31,249 nt of DNA from an uncultured Clostridia bacterium (GCA_948664205.1 CAPNDH010000012.1:1-31249), one strand, 5' to 3'; counted from the stretch's first letter, positions 1-7,278 are shown. The notes: generated by a model not told the origin, from the letters alone. Made by a program: numbers and translations.

Positions 1-145
1 TACTATATTTATTTTGTTTTGACTACTTACCCACTCGATTTAGCGAAGAGCCATATCATCAATTGCATGTTTTATATTTTGGATACTGGTTATGATTGCA
101 TGGACAGAATGTTGGTTCTAATATCTATTTATATTAAAATAGATA
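1..145. other. No gene identified at left edge
   Basis: A plus-strand frame is open from the first base to a stop at 163-165, but it runs into the terminator stem and has no recognisable motif. Another frame closes near 94. It may hold the tail of a gene that starts outside the window, but I cannot identify one. Confidence 0.3.
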
Positions 146-185
146 AAACAAACCTCTCTACTTGAAAAAGTAGAGAGGTTTGTTT
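146..185. terminator. Strong hairpin terminator of upstream unit
   Basis: A perfect 18-bp stem (146-163 with 168-185) closes a GAAA loop. The 3' arm ends in a T-rich stretch. It separates whatever lies to the left from the promoter at 214-242. Confidence 0.75.
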
Positions 186-213
186 GTGAATAACAGATGT
201 CTAGTAGGAAAAT

Positions 214-242
214 TTGACAATAATTATAAAATATGCTATAAT
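214..242 (+). promoter_or_regulatory. Consensus sigma-A promoter of a non-coding transcript
   Basis: TTGACA at 214-219 and TATAAT at 237-242 are both perfect, with a 17-bp spacer. Transcription should start near 249. The first plus-strand gene begins only at 574, and a terminator intervenes at 441-481. Confidence 0.8.
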
Positions 243-248
243 AACAAA

Positions 249-482
249 CAGTGGTTACCTTAAAAGCGGTAAAGAAGAGATTTAAATTTATAAATAGATT
301 ATCTTAAGAGATAAAAAGGGATAGTCTAAAAATTATTAAAAAAGAGAGTTATTATAGAGAATATTAAAAAGTAGACTTGATTAGAAATGTATAATCAAGA
401 CTATTGATTTGCTTGCATACAAAGCTTTATGTATAAAATTAAAACAAAACTCCCTTTATTTTATAAAGGGAGTTTTGTTTTA
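249..482 (+). ncRNA. Candidate structured small RNA or rnj leader, about 230 nt
   Basis: The stretch lies between a perfect promoter and an 18-bp terminator and has no ORF with a ribosome binding site. Local pairings visible by eye are 255-259 with 268-272, 300-304 with 309-313, 376-383 with 392-399 (8 bp), and 321-327 with 398-404, which competes with 323-328 against 372-377. I could not match it to 6S RNA, tmRNA, SRP RNA, RNase P RNA or a T-box. It could be an independent sRNA or an attenuated leader of the RNase J gene 92 bp downstream. Confidence 0.5.
441..481 (+). terminator. Terminator ending the 249-482 RNA
   Basis: An 18-bp perfect stem pairs 441-458 with 464-481 around a 5-nt loop, and the 3' arm is T-rich. 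It lies between the promoter at 214 and the RNase J start codon, so it either ends a separate sRNA or acts as an attenuator. Confidence 0.8.
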
Positions 483-573
483 ATAATAATAAATATGGGA
501 AAATTATATATAAATAAACTTTAATAAGATATAAATTTAGATAAATAATAAATAAAGAAAGGAAAGAGAGAAT

Positions 574-2472
574 ATGACAGAAGAATTAAAAGAGCAAAAA
601 GTTACTTCTCAAAGAACACAAAGAGTTAGAAAGAATTATAGAAGTAATACAAGAAAAAAAGTAGAAAATAATGAAAAAGTTTCTACACAAAAAAGTACAC
701 AAAGAGTAAAAATGGAGGCAAATAAAAAAGTAAAACAAAAAATACAAAGTGAAGAAACACCGAAAAAAAGAACAACTACTCCAAGAAAGGCAAATACAAA
801 TAAAAAAGAAAAATTTGAATTTAAAAAATCAAATTTAAAAGTAATAGCCTTAGGTGGACTAGAAGAAATAGGCAAAAATATGACTATATTTGAATATGAA
901 GATGAAATAGTTATAGTAGACTGTGGTTTAGAATTTCCAACAGATGATATGCTAGGTGTAGACTTAGTAATACCAGATACAACATATTTAGAGAGAAATA
1001 AAGAAAAAATAAAAGGAATAGTAATAACACATGGACACGAAGACCATATAGGTTCAATTGCATATTTCTTACAAAAAATAAATGTTCCAATATATGGTAC
1101 AAAACTTGCAATTGGATTAATAGAAAATAAATTAGAAGAACATCATTTACTAAGAAGTGCTAAACTTAAAGTAGTAGATCCGGGTCAAACAATTAACTTA
1201 GGAAAAATGAAAGTTGAACTTATTAGAAGTTGCCATAGTATACCAGATGCAGTTATGCTTGCAATATATACACCAGTAGGAATAGTACTTCACACAGGAG
1301 ACTTCAAAATAGACTATACACCAATAAATAGTGACTCAACAGATTTAGGTAGAATTGCAGAAATAGGAAAAAAAGGAGTATTACTATTATTATCAGATAG
1401 TACAAATGCAGAAAGAAAGGGTTATACAATGTCTGAAAGAACAGTTGGAGCAGAGTTTGATAAACTATTTGTAAATTGCAAAAAAAGAATAGTAGTAGCA
1501 ACTTTTGCATCAAATGTTCACAGAATTCAACAAATAGTTAATTCAGCAGTAGAAAATGGCAGAAAAATAGCAGTATGTGGAAGAAGTATGATAAACACAA
1601 TAGAAACAGCTAGAAAACTAGGTTATATGGATGCACCAGAAAACTTATTTATAGATATAGATATGATAAAAAATTACCCAGATGATAAATTAGTAATAAT
1701 AACAACAGGAAGTCAAGGGGAAACAATGTCTGCATTAACTAGAATGGCAGCAGGAGAACATAGAAAAGTAGAAATAACACCAAATGACTTAGTATTAATA
1801 TCTGCAACACCAATACCAGGAAATGAAAAATTAGTTTCAAAAGTAATAGATGACTTAATGCAAATAGGTGCAGAAGTTATATATAATGATATACACGTTT
1901 CAGGACATGCATGTCAAGAAGAACAAAAGCTAATATTAGCACTAGCAAAACCAAAATATTTTATGCCAGTACATGGAGAATATAGACAATTAAAAGCGCA
2001 TAAAGAAACAGCTGAAATGATGGGAGTACCATCAGAAAATATATTTATGAGTGTAAATGGAAGAATATTAGAAATAAACCAAAATGAAGCAAAACTTACA
2101 GGCACAGTACCATCAGGTAAAATATTAGTAGATGGACTAGGAGTAGGAGATGTAGGAAGTGTAGTTTTAAGAGATAGACAACACTTATCACAAGATGGAC
2201 TAATAGTAATAGTAATGACAATGGATAACGCTACAGGTGAAATAGTAGCAGGACCAGATGTTATAACAAGAGGTTTCGTATATATTAAAGAATCTGAAAA
2301 CCTAATGGATGATGTAAAAAGAGTAATTCGTGAAGAAGTACAAAAATTAGAAGAACAAGGAATACGTGACTGGGGAACAATAAAATCAACATTAAAAGAC
2401 CATATAAGAGACTATATATTCCAAAAAACAAAACGTAACCCAATGATCTTGCCTATAATTATGTCTCTATAA
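574..2472 (+). CDS. rnj: Ribonuclease J
   Basis: Metallo-beta-lactamase/beta-CASP ribonuclease, known in Firmicutes for 5'-3' exonuclease and endonuclease action in mRNA decay and rRNA maturation. The zinc motif HGHEDH is visible at residues 153-158, with the later SDSTNAE, HVSGHA and PVHGEYRQ blocks of the beta-CASP core. The 632 residues exceed the usual length of about 555 because of an N-terminal tail of about 80 residues that is very rich in Lys, Arg, Gln and Thr; this probably binds RNA or is disordered. The start at 574 follows an AAAGGAAAG ribosome binding site. It appears to be transcribed alone and ends at a strong hairpin. Assignment is secure; rnjA versus rnjB cannot be decided from sequence alone. 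Confidence 0.95.
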   Translation: MTEELKEQKVTSQRTQRVRKNYRSNTRKKVENNEKVSTQKSTQRVKMEANKKVKQKIQSEETPKKRTTTPRKANTNKKEKFEFKKSNLKVIALGGLEEIGKNMTIFEYEDEIVIVDCGLEFPTDDMLGVDLVIPDTTYLERNKEKIKGIVITHGHEDHIGSIAYFLQKINVPIYGTKLAIGLIENKLEEHHLLRSAKLKVVDPGQTINLGKMKVELIRSCHSIPDAVMLAIYTPVGIVLHTGDFKIDYTPINSDSTDLGRIAEIGKKGVLLLLSDSTNAERKGYTMSERTVGAEFDKLFVNCKKRIVVATFASNVHRIQQIVNSAVENGRKIAVCGRSMINTIETARKLGYMDAPENLFIDIDMIKNYPDDKLVIITTGSQGETMSALTRMAAGEHRKVEITPNDLVLISATPIPGNEKLVSKVIDDLMQIGAEVIYNDIHVSGHACQEEQKLILALAKPKYFMPVHGEYRQLKAHKETAEMMGVPSENIFMSVNGRILEINQNEAKLTGTVPSGKILVDGLGVGDVGSVVLRDRQHLSQDGLIVIVMTMDNATGEIVAGPDVITRGFVYIKESENLMDDVKRVIREEVQKLEEQGIRDWGTIKSTLKDHIRDYIFQKTKRNPMILPIIMSL

Positions 2473-2475
2473 TAT

Positions 2476-2521
2476 AAAAGCAGTAATATTAAGCTTTTAA
2501 TAGCTTAATATTACTGCTTTT
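2476..2521 (+). terminator. Terminator of rnj
   Basis: A perfect 19-bp stem (2476-2494 with 2503-2521) with an 8-nt loop and a T-rich 3' arm starts 4 nt after the rnj stop codon. Confidence 0.9.
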
Positions 2522-2568
2522 TATTATGTAGAAAAGTTGATAATATAATAATATTCTGCGTTTAAGTA

Positions 2569-2597
2569 TTGACAAAATCAACATAAGGTTCTCTAAT
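2569..2597 (+). promoter_or_regulatory. Promoter of the 187-residue hypothetical gene
   Basis: TTGACA at 2569-2574 and TCTAAT at 2592-2597 are 17 bp apart, about 50 bp before the start codon at 2650. Confidence 0.65.
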
Positions 2598-2649
2598 GTT
2601 ATAGAAACTAATAGTATTAATATTCCTATTTTAAGTAAAGGAGGAAAAT

Positions 2650-3213
2650 ATGGAAAGTTATAAAGAGCGGATTCAAAAAATAGTAAAGGACGAACAAGAA
2701 AAAATTAAAGCTGAAAAAGAAAAAGAAGATGCTGAAATAAAAGCCCAGATTGAAGAAGAAACAAAAAAAGAAAAAGAGAGAAACGAAAAATTTTTTAAGT
2801 ATATTATGGATACGATAGAAAATAAAAGAAAAGATGGAAATATAGTAATCAGCATTGAATTTAACCAGTTATATGATTATAGTGGGGGATTAGAGGCAGC
2901 ACTTAATGAGAATATATGTTTGATAAAGAAAGCACGTCGAAAGGAAGATGGCATTGAAGTATCAATATATTGTAAAAAGTCTATAAATTCTATGAAAGGT
3001 TCAACTCAATATATACGTGTAAGGGATGAAGAAGCGATAGACTTGTTTGACACAGTAAAAGTAAAAGAAATAGTAAGTGCAATTCCCATGTATCCATTCC
3101 CTTCTGCTAGCAAAAATATGTTGGATGGATTTTTAGAAATGCATTGTACTGAATTTAGTGATGGAGAAAATATCCTAAGTGTGCGACCTAATTATTATAT
3201 AAAAATAGTATAG
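2650..3213 (+). CDS. Hypothetical coiled-coil protein
   Basis: I do not recognise this 187-residue protein. Residues 1-55 are a nearly uninterrupted run of Lys, Glu and Gln expected to form a long helix or coiled coil; residues 60-187 look like a small mixed alpha/beta domain. There is no signal peptide or membrane segment. The start follows a perfect AAAGGAGG site. It has its own promoter and terminator, so it is a single-gene unit. Codon use differs slightly from neighbours, with CGT, CGA and one in-frame CGG at codon 7, a codon absent from intact native genes here. It may be an accessory gene. That it is a real gene is likely; its function is unknown. Confidence 0.75.
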   Translation: MESYKERIQKIVKDEQEKIKAEKEKEDAEIKAQIEEETKKEKERNEKFFKYIMDTIENKRKDGNIVISIEFNQLYDYSGGLEAALNENICLIKKARRKEDGIEVSIYCKKSINSMKGSTQYIRVRDEEAIDLFDTVKVKEIVSAIPMYPFPSASKNMLDGFLEMHCTEFSDGENILSVRPNYYIKIV

Positions 3214-3224
3214 GAAAATTAAAT

Positions 3225-3254
3225 AAAAGGTGGTTTTGAATAAAACCACCTTTT
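3225..3254 (+). terminator. Terminator after the 187-residue gene
   Basis: A 13-bp perfect stem (3225-3237 with 3242-3254) with a 4-nt loop and a T-rich end starts 12 nt after the stop codon. Confidence 0.85.
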
Positions 3255-3288
3255 ATAAAAAATATTTTAATTAAAAAATAAAAAAGGC

Positions 3289-3317
3289 TTGCATTTGCAA
3301 GCTTTTTGTGTTATGAT
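3289..3317 (+). promoter_or_regulatory. Promoter of rpsB
   Basis: TTGCAT at 3289-3294 and TATGAT at 3312-3317 are 17 bp apart. The -35 lies inside a short hairpin (GGCTTGCA paired with TGCAAGC). The transcript would have a leader of about 115 nt with a stem pairing 3339-3345 and 3360-3366, where an S2 autoregulatory structure could sit. That last point is inference. Confidence 0.6.
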
Positions 3318-3440
3318 ATTAAGCGTATAAAAAATACACACACTTAAATAGAGTTTAAAAAGTGTGCTTATTCTAAAAGTTTAAGTCTTTTTAAATGTTT
3401 TAAAATTAAGTGGAGGTAAAACAAAAAGGAGGAATAGAAA

Positions 3441-4214
3441 ATGGCAGTAGTTGCAATGAAACAATTACTAGAAGCAGGTGTTCACTTTGGACATCAAACA
3501 AGAAGATGGGATCCTAAAATGGCTGAATACATATTCCAAGCAAGAAATGGTATTCACATTATAGATCTACAAAAAACATCTAAAAAATTAGACGAAGCAT
3601 ATAGCTTCATGAGAGAACAAGCAGAAGAAGGAAAAACATTCCTTTTCGTAGGAACAAAAAAACAAGCACAAGAGTGCATGAAAGAAGCTGCTGAAAAAAG
3701 CGGTATGTACTACGTAAATCAAAGATGGTTAGGTGGAATGCTAACAAACTTTGGTACAATAAGAAAAAGAGTTGAAAGATTAAACGAATTAGAAAGAATG
3801 CAAGAAGATGGAACTTTCGACGTATTACCAAAAAAAGAAGTAATATTACTAAAAAAAGAAATGGAAAAACTAGAAAAGAACTTAGGTGGAATTAAAGATA
3901 TGACTGAAATTCCAGGAGTAATGTTCATAGTAGACCCTAAAAAAGAAAGAATAGCAATATTAGAAGCTAGAAAATTAGGAATACCAGTTGTTGGTTTAAT
4001 AGACACAAACTGTAACCCAGAAGATTTAGACTATGTAATACCAGGAAATGATGATGCAATTCGTGCAGTAAAATTAATATCTGATGCAATGGCAAACGCT
4101 ATTATAGAAGGTAGACAAGGTGAATCAATGGAAATGGCAAGCCAAGAAGAACAAGTAGCTACAGAAGAAGCAGAAAGCATTGAAGAAGTAGTAGCAAACG
4201 AAGATGCAGAATAA
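3441..4214 (+). CDS. rpsB: 30S ribosomal protein S2
   Basis: Component of the small ribosomal subunit. The N-terminal block KQLLEAGVHFGHQTRRWDPK and the later NQRWLGGMLTNF, PGVMFIVDP and VGLIDTNCNPE blocks are family hallmarks. The 257 residues are slightly longer than usual because of a Glu-rich tail after about residue 230, which is common in Clostridia. The start follows AAAAAGGAGG. It is followed by tsf as in most bacteria, but a terminator and two repeats occupy the 332-bp gap, so the classical rpsB-tsf operon is at least partly uncoupled here. Confidence 0.98.
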   Translation: MAVVAMKQLLEAGVHFGHQTRRWDPKMAEYIFQARNGIHIIDLQKTSKKLDEAYSFMREQAEEGKTFLFVGTKKQAQECMKEAAEKSGMYYVNQRWLGGMLTNFGTIRKRVERLNELERMQEDGTFDVLPKKEVILLKKEMEKLEKNLGGIKDMTEIPGVMFIVDPKKERIAILEARKLGIPVVGLIDTNCNPEDLDYVIPGNDDAIRAVKLISDAMANAIIEGRQGESMEMASQEEQVATEEAESIEEVVANEDAE

Positions 4215-4237
4215 TAAATAATTATTAAGATAAAAAT

Positions 4238-4273
4238 AAAAAGGGTGGAGCCTTTATCTGCTCTATCCTTTTT
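4238..4273 (+). terminator. Terminator of rpsB
   Basis: A 14-bp stem with two G-U pairs joins 4238-4251 to 4260-4273 and ends in a T run, 24 nt after rpsB. It should reduce readthrough into tsf. Confidence 0.8.
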
Positions 4274-4288
4274 TATATAGTAGGGAAG

Positions 4289-4366
4289 TTCTCTATTTTA
4301 AGTTACATTGTAGGGGCGATTATTAATCGCCCGTGTGGAGAAGCCACTTTTGTTCTTAAATAGAGA
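4289..4366. repeat. GTAGGGG-type palindromic repeat
   Basis: An outer inverted repeat (TTCTCTATTTTAAG at the left, CTTAAATAGAGAA at the right) encloses an inner hairpin of the GTAGGGGCGA...TCGCCC type and the tail GTGTGG...AAGCCACTTTT. The same tail occurs at 12070-12095. It belongs to the dispersed repeat family seen also near 6577, 11472, 13034, 14776 and 26271. Confidence 0.7.
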
Positions 4367-4384
4367 AAAATAAATTAATAATTA

Positions 4385-4531
4385 AAGATTTAATGAATAA
4401 TGAAGAGTGAATAATTAATAATGAATAATTAATTTTAATAATGAATGTTAGAATACGGTTGTAATATAGTTAATAAGAAGAAATTACTCATTATGCATCA
4501 TTTATTATTCGGTATTCATTATTAAAATTAA
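4385..4531. repeat. AT-rich inverted repeat built on AATAATGAAT units
   Basis: Perfect 18-nt arms at 4429-4446 and 4514-4531, extended by imperfect matches, flank a loop of about 67 nt. The units resemble the AGTGAAT heptamers at 18313-18385. The right arm abuts the tsf ribosome binding site, so a fold in the mRNA could affect tsf translation. Confidence 0.65.
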
Positions 4532-4546
4532 AAGGAGGAAAAAGGA

Positions 4547-5431
4547 ATGATTACAGCAAATCAAGTAAAAGATTTAAGAGAGAGAACAGGTGCAGGAATG
4601 ATGGACTGCAAAAAAGTTTTAACAGAAACTAATGGAGATGAAGAAAAAGCAATAGAATTATTACGTGAAAGAGGTCTTTCAAAAGCAGCTAAAAAATCAG
4701 GAAGAATAGCAGCAGAGGGACTAGCAGCAGCATATGTTTCAGAAGATGGAAAAGTAGGAGCAGTTGTAGAAGTAAATGCTGAAACAGACTTTGTTGCAAA
4801 AAATGAAGAATTTAGAAGTTTTGTTGCAGATGTAGCAAAACAAGTAGCTGAAAAAAATCCATCAACAGTAGAAGAATTATTAGCACAAGAATCAATTGCA
4901 GAAGCAGGAAAAACAGTAAATGAAGTATTAACAAACAAAATAGCAACAATAGGTGAAAACATGTCAATAAGAAGATTCGAAAGATTTGAATCAACAAATG
5001 GAACAGTTGCAAAATATATCCACGGAGATGGAAAAATAGCTGTTTTAGTAGAAATGGAAAATGCATCAGAAGAATTAGCAAAAGACATATGTATGCAAAT
5101 AGCAGCAGCTAAACCAGAATACCTAAATAGAGAAGCTGTACCACAAGAAAGAGTAGAAAAAGAAATGGAAATACTAAAAGCACAAGCTATGAATGAAGGA
5201 AAACCAGCAGAAATAGCAGAAAAAATGGTACAAGGAAGAATAGGAAAATTCTACGGAGAAATATGCTTAATAGAGCAAGCATTCGTAAAAAATCCAGATG
5301 AAAAAGTAGGAAAAATGGTAGAAGCTAAAGGAGCTAAAATAGTAAGATTTGCAAGACTTGAAAAAGGTGAAGGATTAGAGAAAAAAGAAGAAAACTTTGC
5401 TGAAGAAGTTGCAAAACAAATAAATGGATAA
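4547..5431 (+). CDS. tsf: Elongation factor Ts
   Basis: Guanine-nucleotide exchange factor for EF-Tu. The N-terminal UBA-like block with RTGAGMMDCKKVL and the EF-Tu-contacting NAETDFVAKNEEF motif are both present, followed by the dimerisation and core domains up to residue 294, a normal length. The start follows AAAGGAGG. No obvious promoter was recognised in the 330-bp gap from rpsB, so it may depend on readthrough or on a promoter within the repeat region. The first terminator downstream is the bidirectional hairpin at 5529-5561. Confidence 0.98.
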   Translation: MITANQVKDLRERTGAGMMDCKKVLTETNGDEEKAIELLRERGLSKAAKKSGRIAAEGLAAAYVSEDGKVGAVVEVNAETDFVAKNEEFRSFVADVAKQVAEKNPSTVEELLAQESIAEAGKTVNEVLTNKIATIGENMSIRRFERFESTNGTVAKYIHGDGKIAVLVEMENASEELAKDICMQIAAAKPEYLNREAVPQERVEKEMEILKAQAMNEGKPAEIAEKMVQGRIGKFYGEICLIEQAFVKNPDEKVGKMVEAKGAKIVRFARLEKGEGLEKKEENFAEEVAKQING

Positions 5432-5459
5432 TAAAAAAAGGAAATATTTGTAAAAAGTA

Positions 5460-5488
5460 TTGACATTTTTTATTAATTAGAGTAATAT
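5460..5488 (+). promoter_or_regulatory. Promoter of candidate antitoxin RNA
   Basis: TTGACA at 5460-5465 and TAATAT at 5483-5488 are 17 bp apart, only 29 bp after tsf. Transcription would start near 5495 and reach the terminator at 5529-5561 without an intervening ORF. Confidence 0.6.
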
Positions 5489-5494
5489 ATAAGT

Positions 5495-5565
5495 ATAAAA
5501 AATTTGAAGATACATTTCAAGCGTATGCGAAAAACCACGAGCTGAGGACTCGTGGTTTTTCATTC
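5495..5565 (+). ncRNA. Candidate type I antitoxin RNA
   Basis: A short transcript of about 70 nt is predicted between the promoter at 5460 and the hairpin at 5529-5561. Its 5' part (5504-5529) is a direct repeat of 5634-5659, the plus-strand complement of the toxin mRNA start region: 21 of 26 positions are identical, and four of the five differences are G for A, giving G-U pairs with the mRNA. The repeat itself folds into TTGAA/TTCAA stem-loops. The size and layout match RNA II of the Enterococcus Fst (par) system. The role is inferred from architecture, not homology. Confidence 0.55.
5529..5561. terminator. Shared bidirectional terminator
   Basis: A 13-bp stem (5529-5541 with 5549-5561) has T runs on both strands. 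It can end tsf and the candidate antitoxin RNA on the plus strand and the toxin mRNA on the minus strand. Confidence 0.85.
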
Positions 5566-5584
5566 TTTTGTATGTACTATGTTT

Positions 5585-5650
5585 TCAGTCAAAGCTTTTA
5601 AGTATTAAATATACTAACAATAGTACGATCAACTTGAAAATACTTTTCAA
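5585..5650 (-). CDS. Candidate hydrophobic type I toxin peptide, 21 residues
   Basis: From a TTG start the frame reads MKSIFKLIVLLLVYLILKSFD: two Lys near the N terminus, a core of 11 consecutive hydrophobic residues with Lys just after it, and a polar end. This is the size and character of Ibs, Fst and similar membrane-damaging toxins. An AGGAGG site (5660-5665) lies 9 nt before the TTG, and a minus-strand promoter lies upstream. The leader can pair ACCTC (5690-5694) with the binding site (5659-5663), which would hide it as in known type I toxins. An overlapping frame starts at an ATG 5 nt after the same site (5654) and encodes a non-hydrophobic 18-residue peptide, so which frame is used is open. 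No family assignment by homology is claimed. Confidence 0.55.
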   Translation of the reverse strand: MKSIFKLIVLLLVYLILKSFD

Positions 5651-5701
5651 GCATATACACCTCCTCTCATAAGAAACTCTCTTTTGTAAGAGGTAATAAA
5701 T

Positions 5702-5730
5702 ATTATATTATGTAACTAAACAAAAAGCAA
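5702..5730 (-). promoter_or_regulatory. Promoter of the toxin mRNA
   Basis: On the minus strand TTGCTT (5730-5725) and a perfect TATAAT (5707-5702) are 17 bp apart. Transcription would start near 5695, leaving a leader of about 45 nt. Confidence 0.7.
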
Positions 5731-5761
5731 GAAAAATCGTACGTTAAAAACCGACAAAATA

Positions 5762-5790
5762 TTGACAAACCAAACTAAAGAATATAGAAT
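5762..5790 (+). promoter_or_regulatory. Promoter of the uracil-DNA glycosylase gene
   Basis: TTGACA at 5762-5767 and TAGAAT at 5785-5790 are 17 bp apart, 26 bp before the start codon. Confidence 0.8.
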
Positions 5791-5816
5791 AATATAAAAA
5801 TAAATAGGAGAAAAAG

Positions 5817-6365
5817 ATGTACGATAATTGGGAAGAACTAGAACAAAGTATTATAAATTGTAGAAAATGTAAATTATGTCAAAATAGAATTAATATAGTA
5901 TTCGGAACAGGAAATAGAAATGCTGAAATTATGTTTATAGGTGAAGGACCTGGAGCAGATGAAGATAGAGAAGGTGAGCCTTTTGTGGGAAAAGCAGGTA
6001 AACTTATGAATGAAGCATTCAAAGGTTTAGGAATAAATAGAGAAGAAGTATATATTGCGAATATAGTAAAATGTAGGCCACCTCAAAACCGAGTACCAGA
6101 ACAAGATGAAGCAGAGGCATGTTTAAATTATTTACGAAATCAAGTAATATTAGTAAAACCTAAAATAATAGTATTATTAGGAAGTACAGCTTTAAAAAAT
6201 ATATTAGGAAAAGAGTATGGAATAACAAATGAAAGAGGAAAATGGATAGAAAGAAAAGGTATAATGTACATGCCAACTTGGCATCCAGCAGCACTTTTAA
6301 GAGATGAAAATAAAAAAATAGAATTTTGGAAAGATTTAAAAGAAGTAGTGAAAAGCCGAAACTAA
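5817..6365 (+). CDS. Uracil-DNA glycosylase, family 4 (Fe-S)
   Basis: Removes uracil from DNA in base excision repair. The family 4 signature GEGPGADEDREGEPFVG is at about residues 42-58, and the late WHPAALLRD motif supplies the catalytic-site His. Four Cys suited to a [4Fe-4S] cluster are seen as C15-x2-C18 and the pair in KCRPPQNR...EAC near residues 87 and 103. The 182 residues are typical of the short Udg4/Udg5-like enzymes of Firmicutes. The start follows TAGGAG. It has its own promoter and shares a bidirectional terminator with the DUF4364 gene on the other strand. Confidence 0.93.
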   Translation: MYDNWEELEQSIINCRKCKLCQNRINIVFGTGNRNAEIMFIGEGPGADEDREGEPFVGKAGKLMNEAFKGLGINREEVYIANIVKCRPPQNRVPEQDEAEACLNYLRNQVILVKPKIIVLLGSTALKNILGKEYGITNERGKWIERKGIMYMPTWHPAALLRDENKKIEFWKDLKEVVKSRN

Positions 6366-6504
6366 GAATTTACTATTGCATAACTTATCCGTAATTCGTT
6401 ATCACTCATACGGCTAAGAAATCTACGCAGTGTAAACTGCTAGAAATTCTAACTTCCGCCATAATCATCTTCTACGGAAAGTCATCATACTATAATGACT
6501 TTCC
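6366..6504. repeat. Repeat-like spacer with a 10-bp hairpin
   Basis: The part near 6385-6415 shares the TATCACTCATACG string with the reverse complement of 17594-17612, so it is probably a decayed copy of a dispersed repeat. A perfect 10-bp hairpin (GGAAAGTCAT at 6476-6485, ATGACTTTCC at 6495-6504) closes the stretch. Confidence 0.45.
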
Positions 6505-6513
6505 TAGAATATA

Positions 6514-6543
6514 AAAAAATTAGGTAATTAAACCTAATTTTTT
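6514..6543. terminator. Bidirectional terminator between udg and DUF4364 gene
   Basis: A 12-bp perfect stem (6514-6525 with 6532-6543) has A/T tails on both sides and sits between convergent genes. Confidence 0.85.
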
Positions 6544-6576
6544 ATATTGTGTGAAATTATAATAATTTAATTTAAA

Positions 6577-6624
6577 GTGTATGGGAAGCATAACTCATCC
6601 GTGTGTCAAAGTCGTTTTCTCATA
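6577..6624. repeat. Decayed copy of the 12056-12105 repeat
   Basis: Begins TGTATGGGAAGCATA and continues with CATCCGTGTG...TTCTCATATTA, closely following TGTAGGGGAGAGCATA...CGTCCGTGTGG...TTCTTATATTA at 12056-12105. It abuts the stop codon of the DUF4364 gene. Confidence 0.55.
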
Positions 6625-7161
6625 TTATTTTTCCTTCGTTAAAGCACTCAAAATTTCAGGATAAATTCTATCAGCATTATTATTCCAATTATCAACAATA
6701 TTTTTTGCTTTTTCTCTTGAACCTGCGAATGTTTTAACTTCAAAAATAGTATCATTATTATCAATTATTTTACAAGTAACAGTATAATTATCTTCACTTC
6801 TAGGTATATATTCAGCAACTACAGAATGCTTATCTTCAAAAGATACTAATTCATCTTTAAAATTGCTATCAACTCTTAACTTTATAATACCTGGGATAAT
6901 ATCTTGAGTAAGACTTAAAGTTTCCCTGCCAAAATCAGTTATTTCATATAAAGTAGAGTTATCTTTATCATAGCTTACAATATATTTATTCTCTATTAGA
7001 TCCAATAAAAATTGTTGAAAATAAAAATAATTCATATCTGTTACTGCAAGTACCAAATTTAGAAGAGAATCATTTGAAATTGATTTTCCAACTTTATTTA
7101 ATATATATAAAATTAATACTTTATTTTCTGCTAAAGTTTCACTATCTGATGAAAGTTTCAT
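6625..7161 (-). CDS. DUF4364 family protein
   Basis: A 178-residue protein matching the general pattern of the clostridial DUF4364 family: an opening block with AENKVLILYILNKVGKSIS, then a MNYFYFQQFL block that looks like a winged-helix fold with PadR-like features, and a beta-rich second half. No catalytic motif or membrane segment is visible. The family has no settled function; a DNA-binding role is plausible from the first half. It is transcribed divergently from the J-domain gene, with about 117 bp between starts. The family call is from memory of its N-terminal pattern. Confidence 0.8.
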   Translation of the reverse strand: MKLSSDSETLAENKVLILYILNKVGKSISNDSLLNLVLAVTDMNYFYFQQFLLDLIENKYIVSYDKDNSTLYEITDFGRETLSLTQDIIPGIIKLRVDSNFKDELVSFEDKHSVVAEYIPRSEDNYTVTCKIIDNNDTIFEVKTFAGSREKAKNIVDNWNNNADRIYPEILSALTKEK

Positions 7162-7278
7162 TTTTAATCACTCCATATGCTAATTTTCAAGTATTATAAC
7201 ACATTTTTAAATAAAATACTATCCCTTTTTATATATTAATGCTATAATTATATAAGAATAATAAAAATAGGAGAATAT

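Noticed and set aside
1..165. Partial gene at the left edge
   Set aside because: An open frame exists, but it runs into the terminator stem and shows no motif, so I leave it unassigned.
249..482. T-box, 6S RNA or tmRNA identity for the orphan RNA
   Set aside because: No T-box AGGGTGGNACCGCG sequence, no long closing stem between the 5' and 3' ends as in 6S RNA, and no tRNA-like ends were seen.
4561..5466. Long antisense frames within tsf and other highly expressed genes
   Set aside because: Frames of 175, 95, 89 residues and similar on the opposite strand mirror the GAA/AAA-rich codon pattern of the real genes and have no ribosome binding sites.
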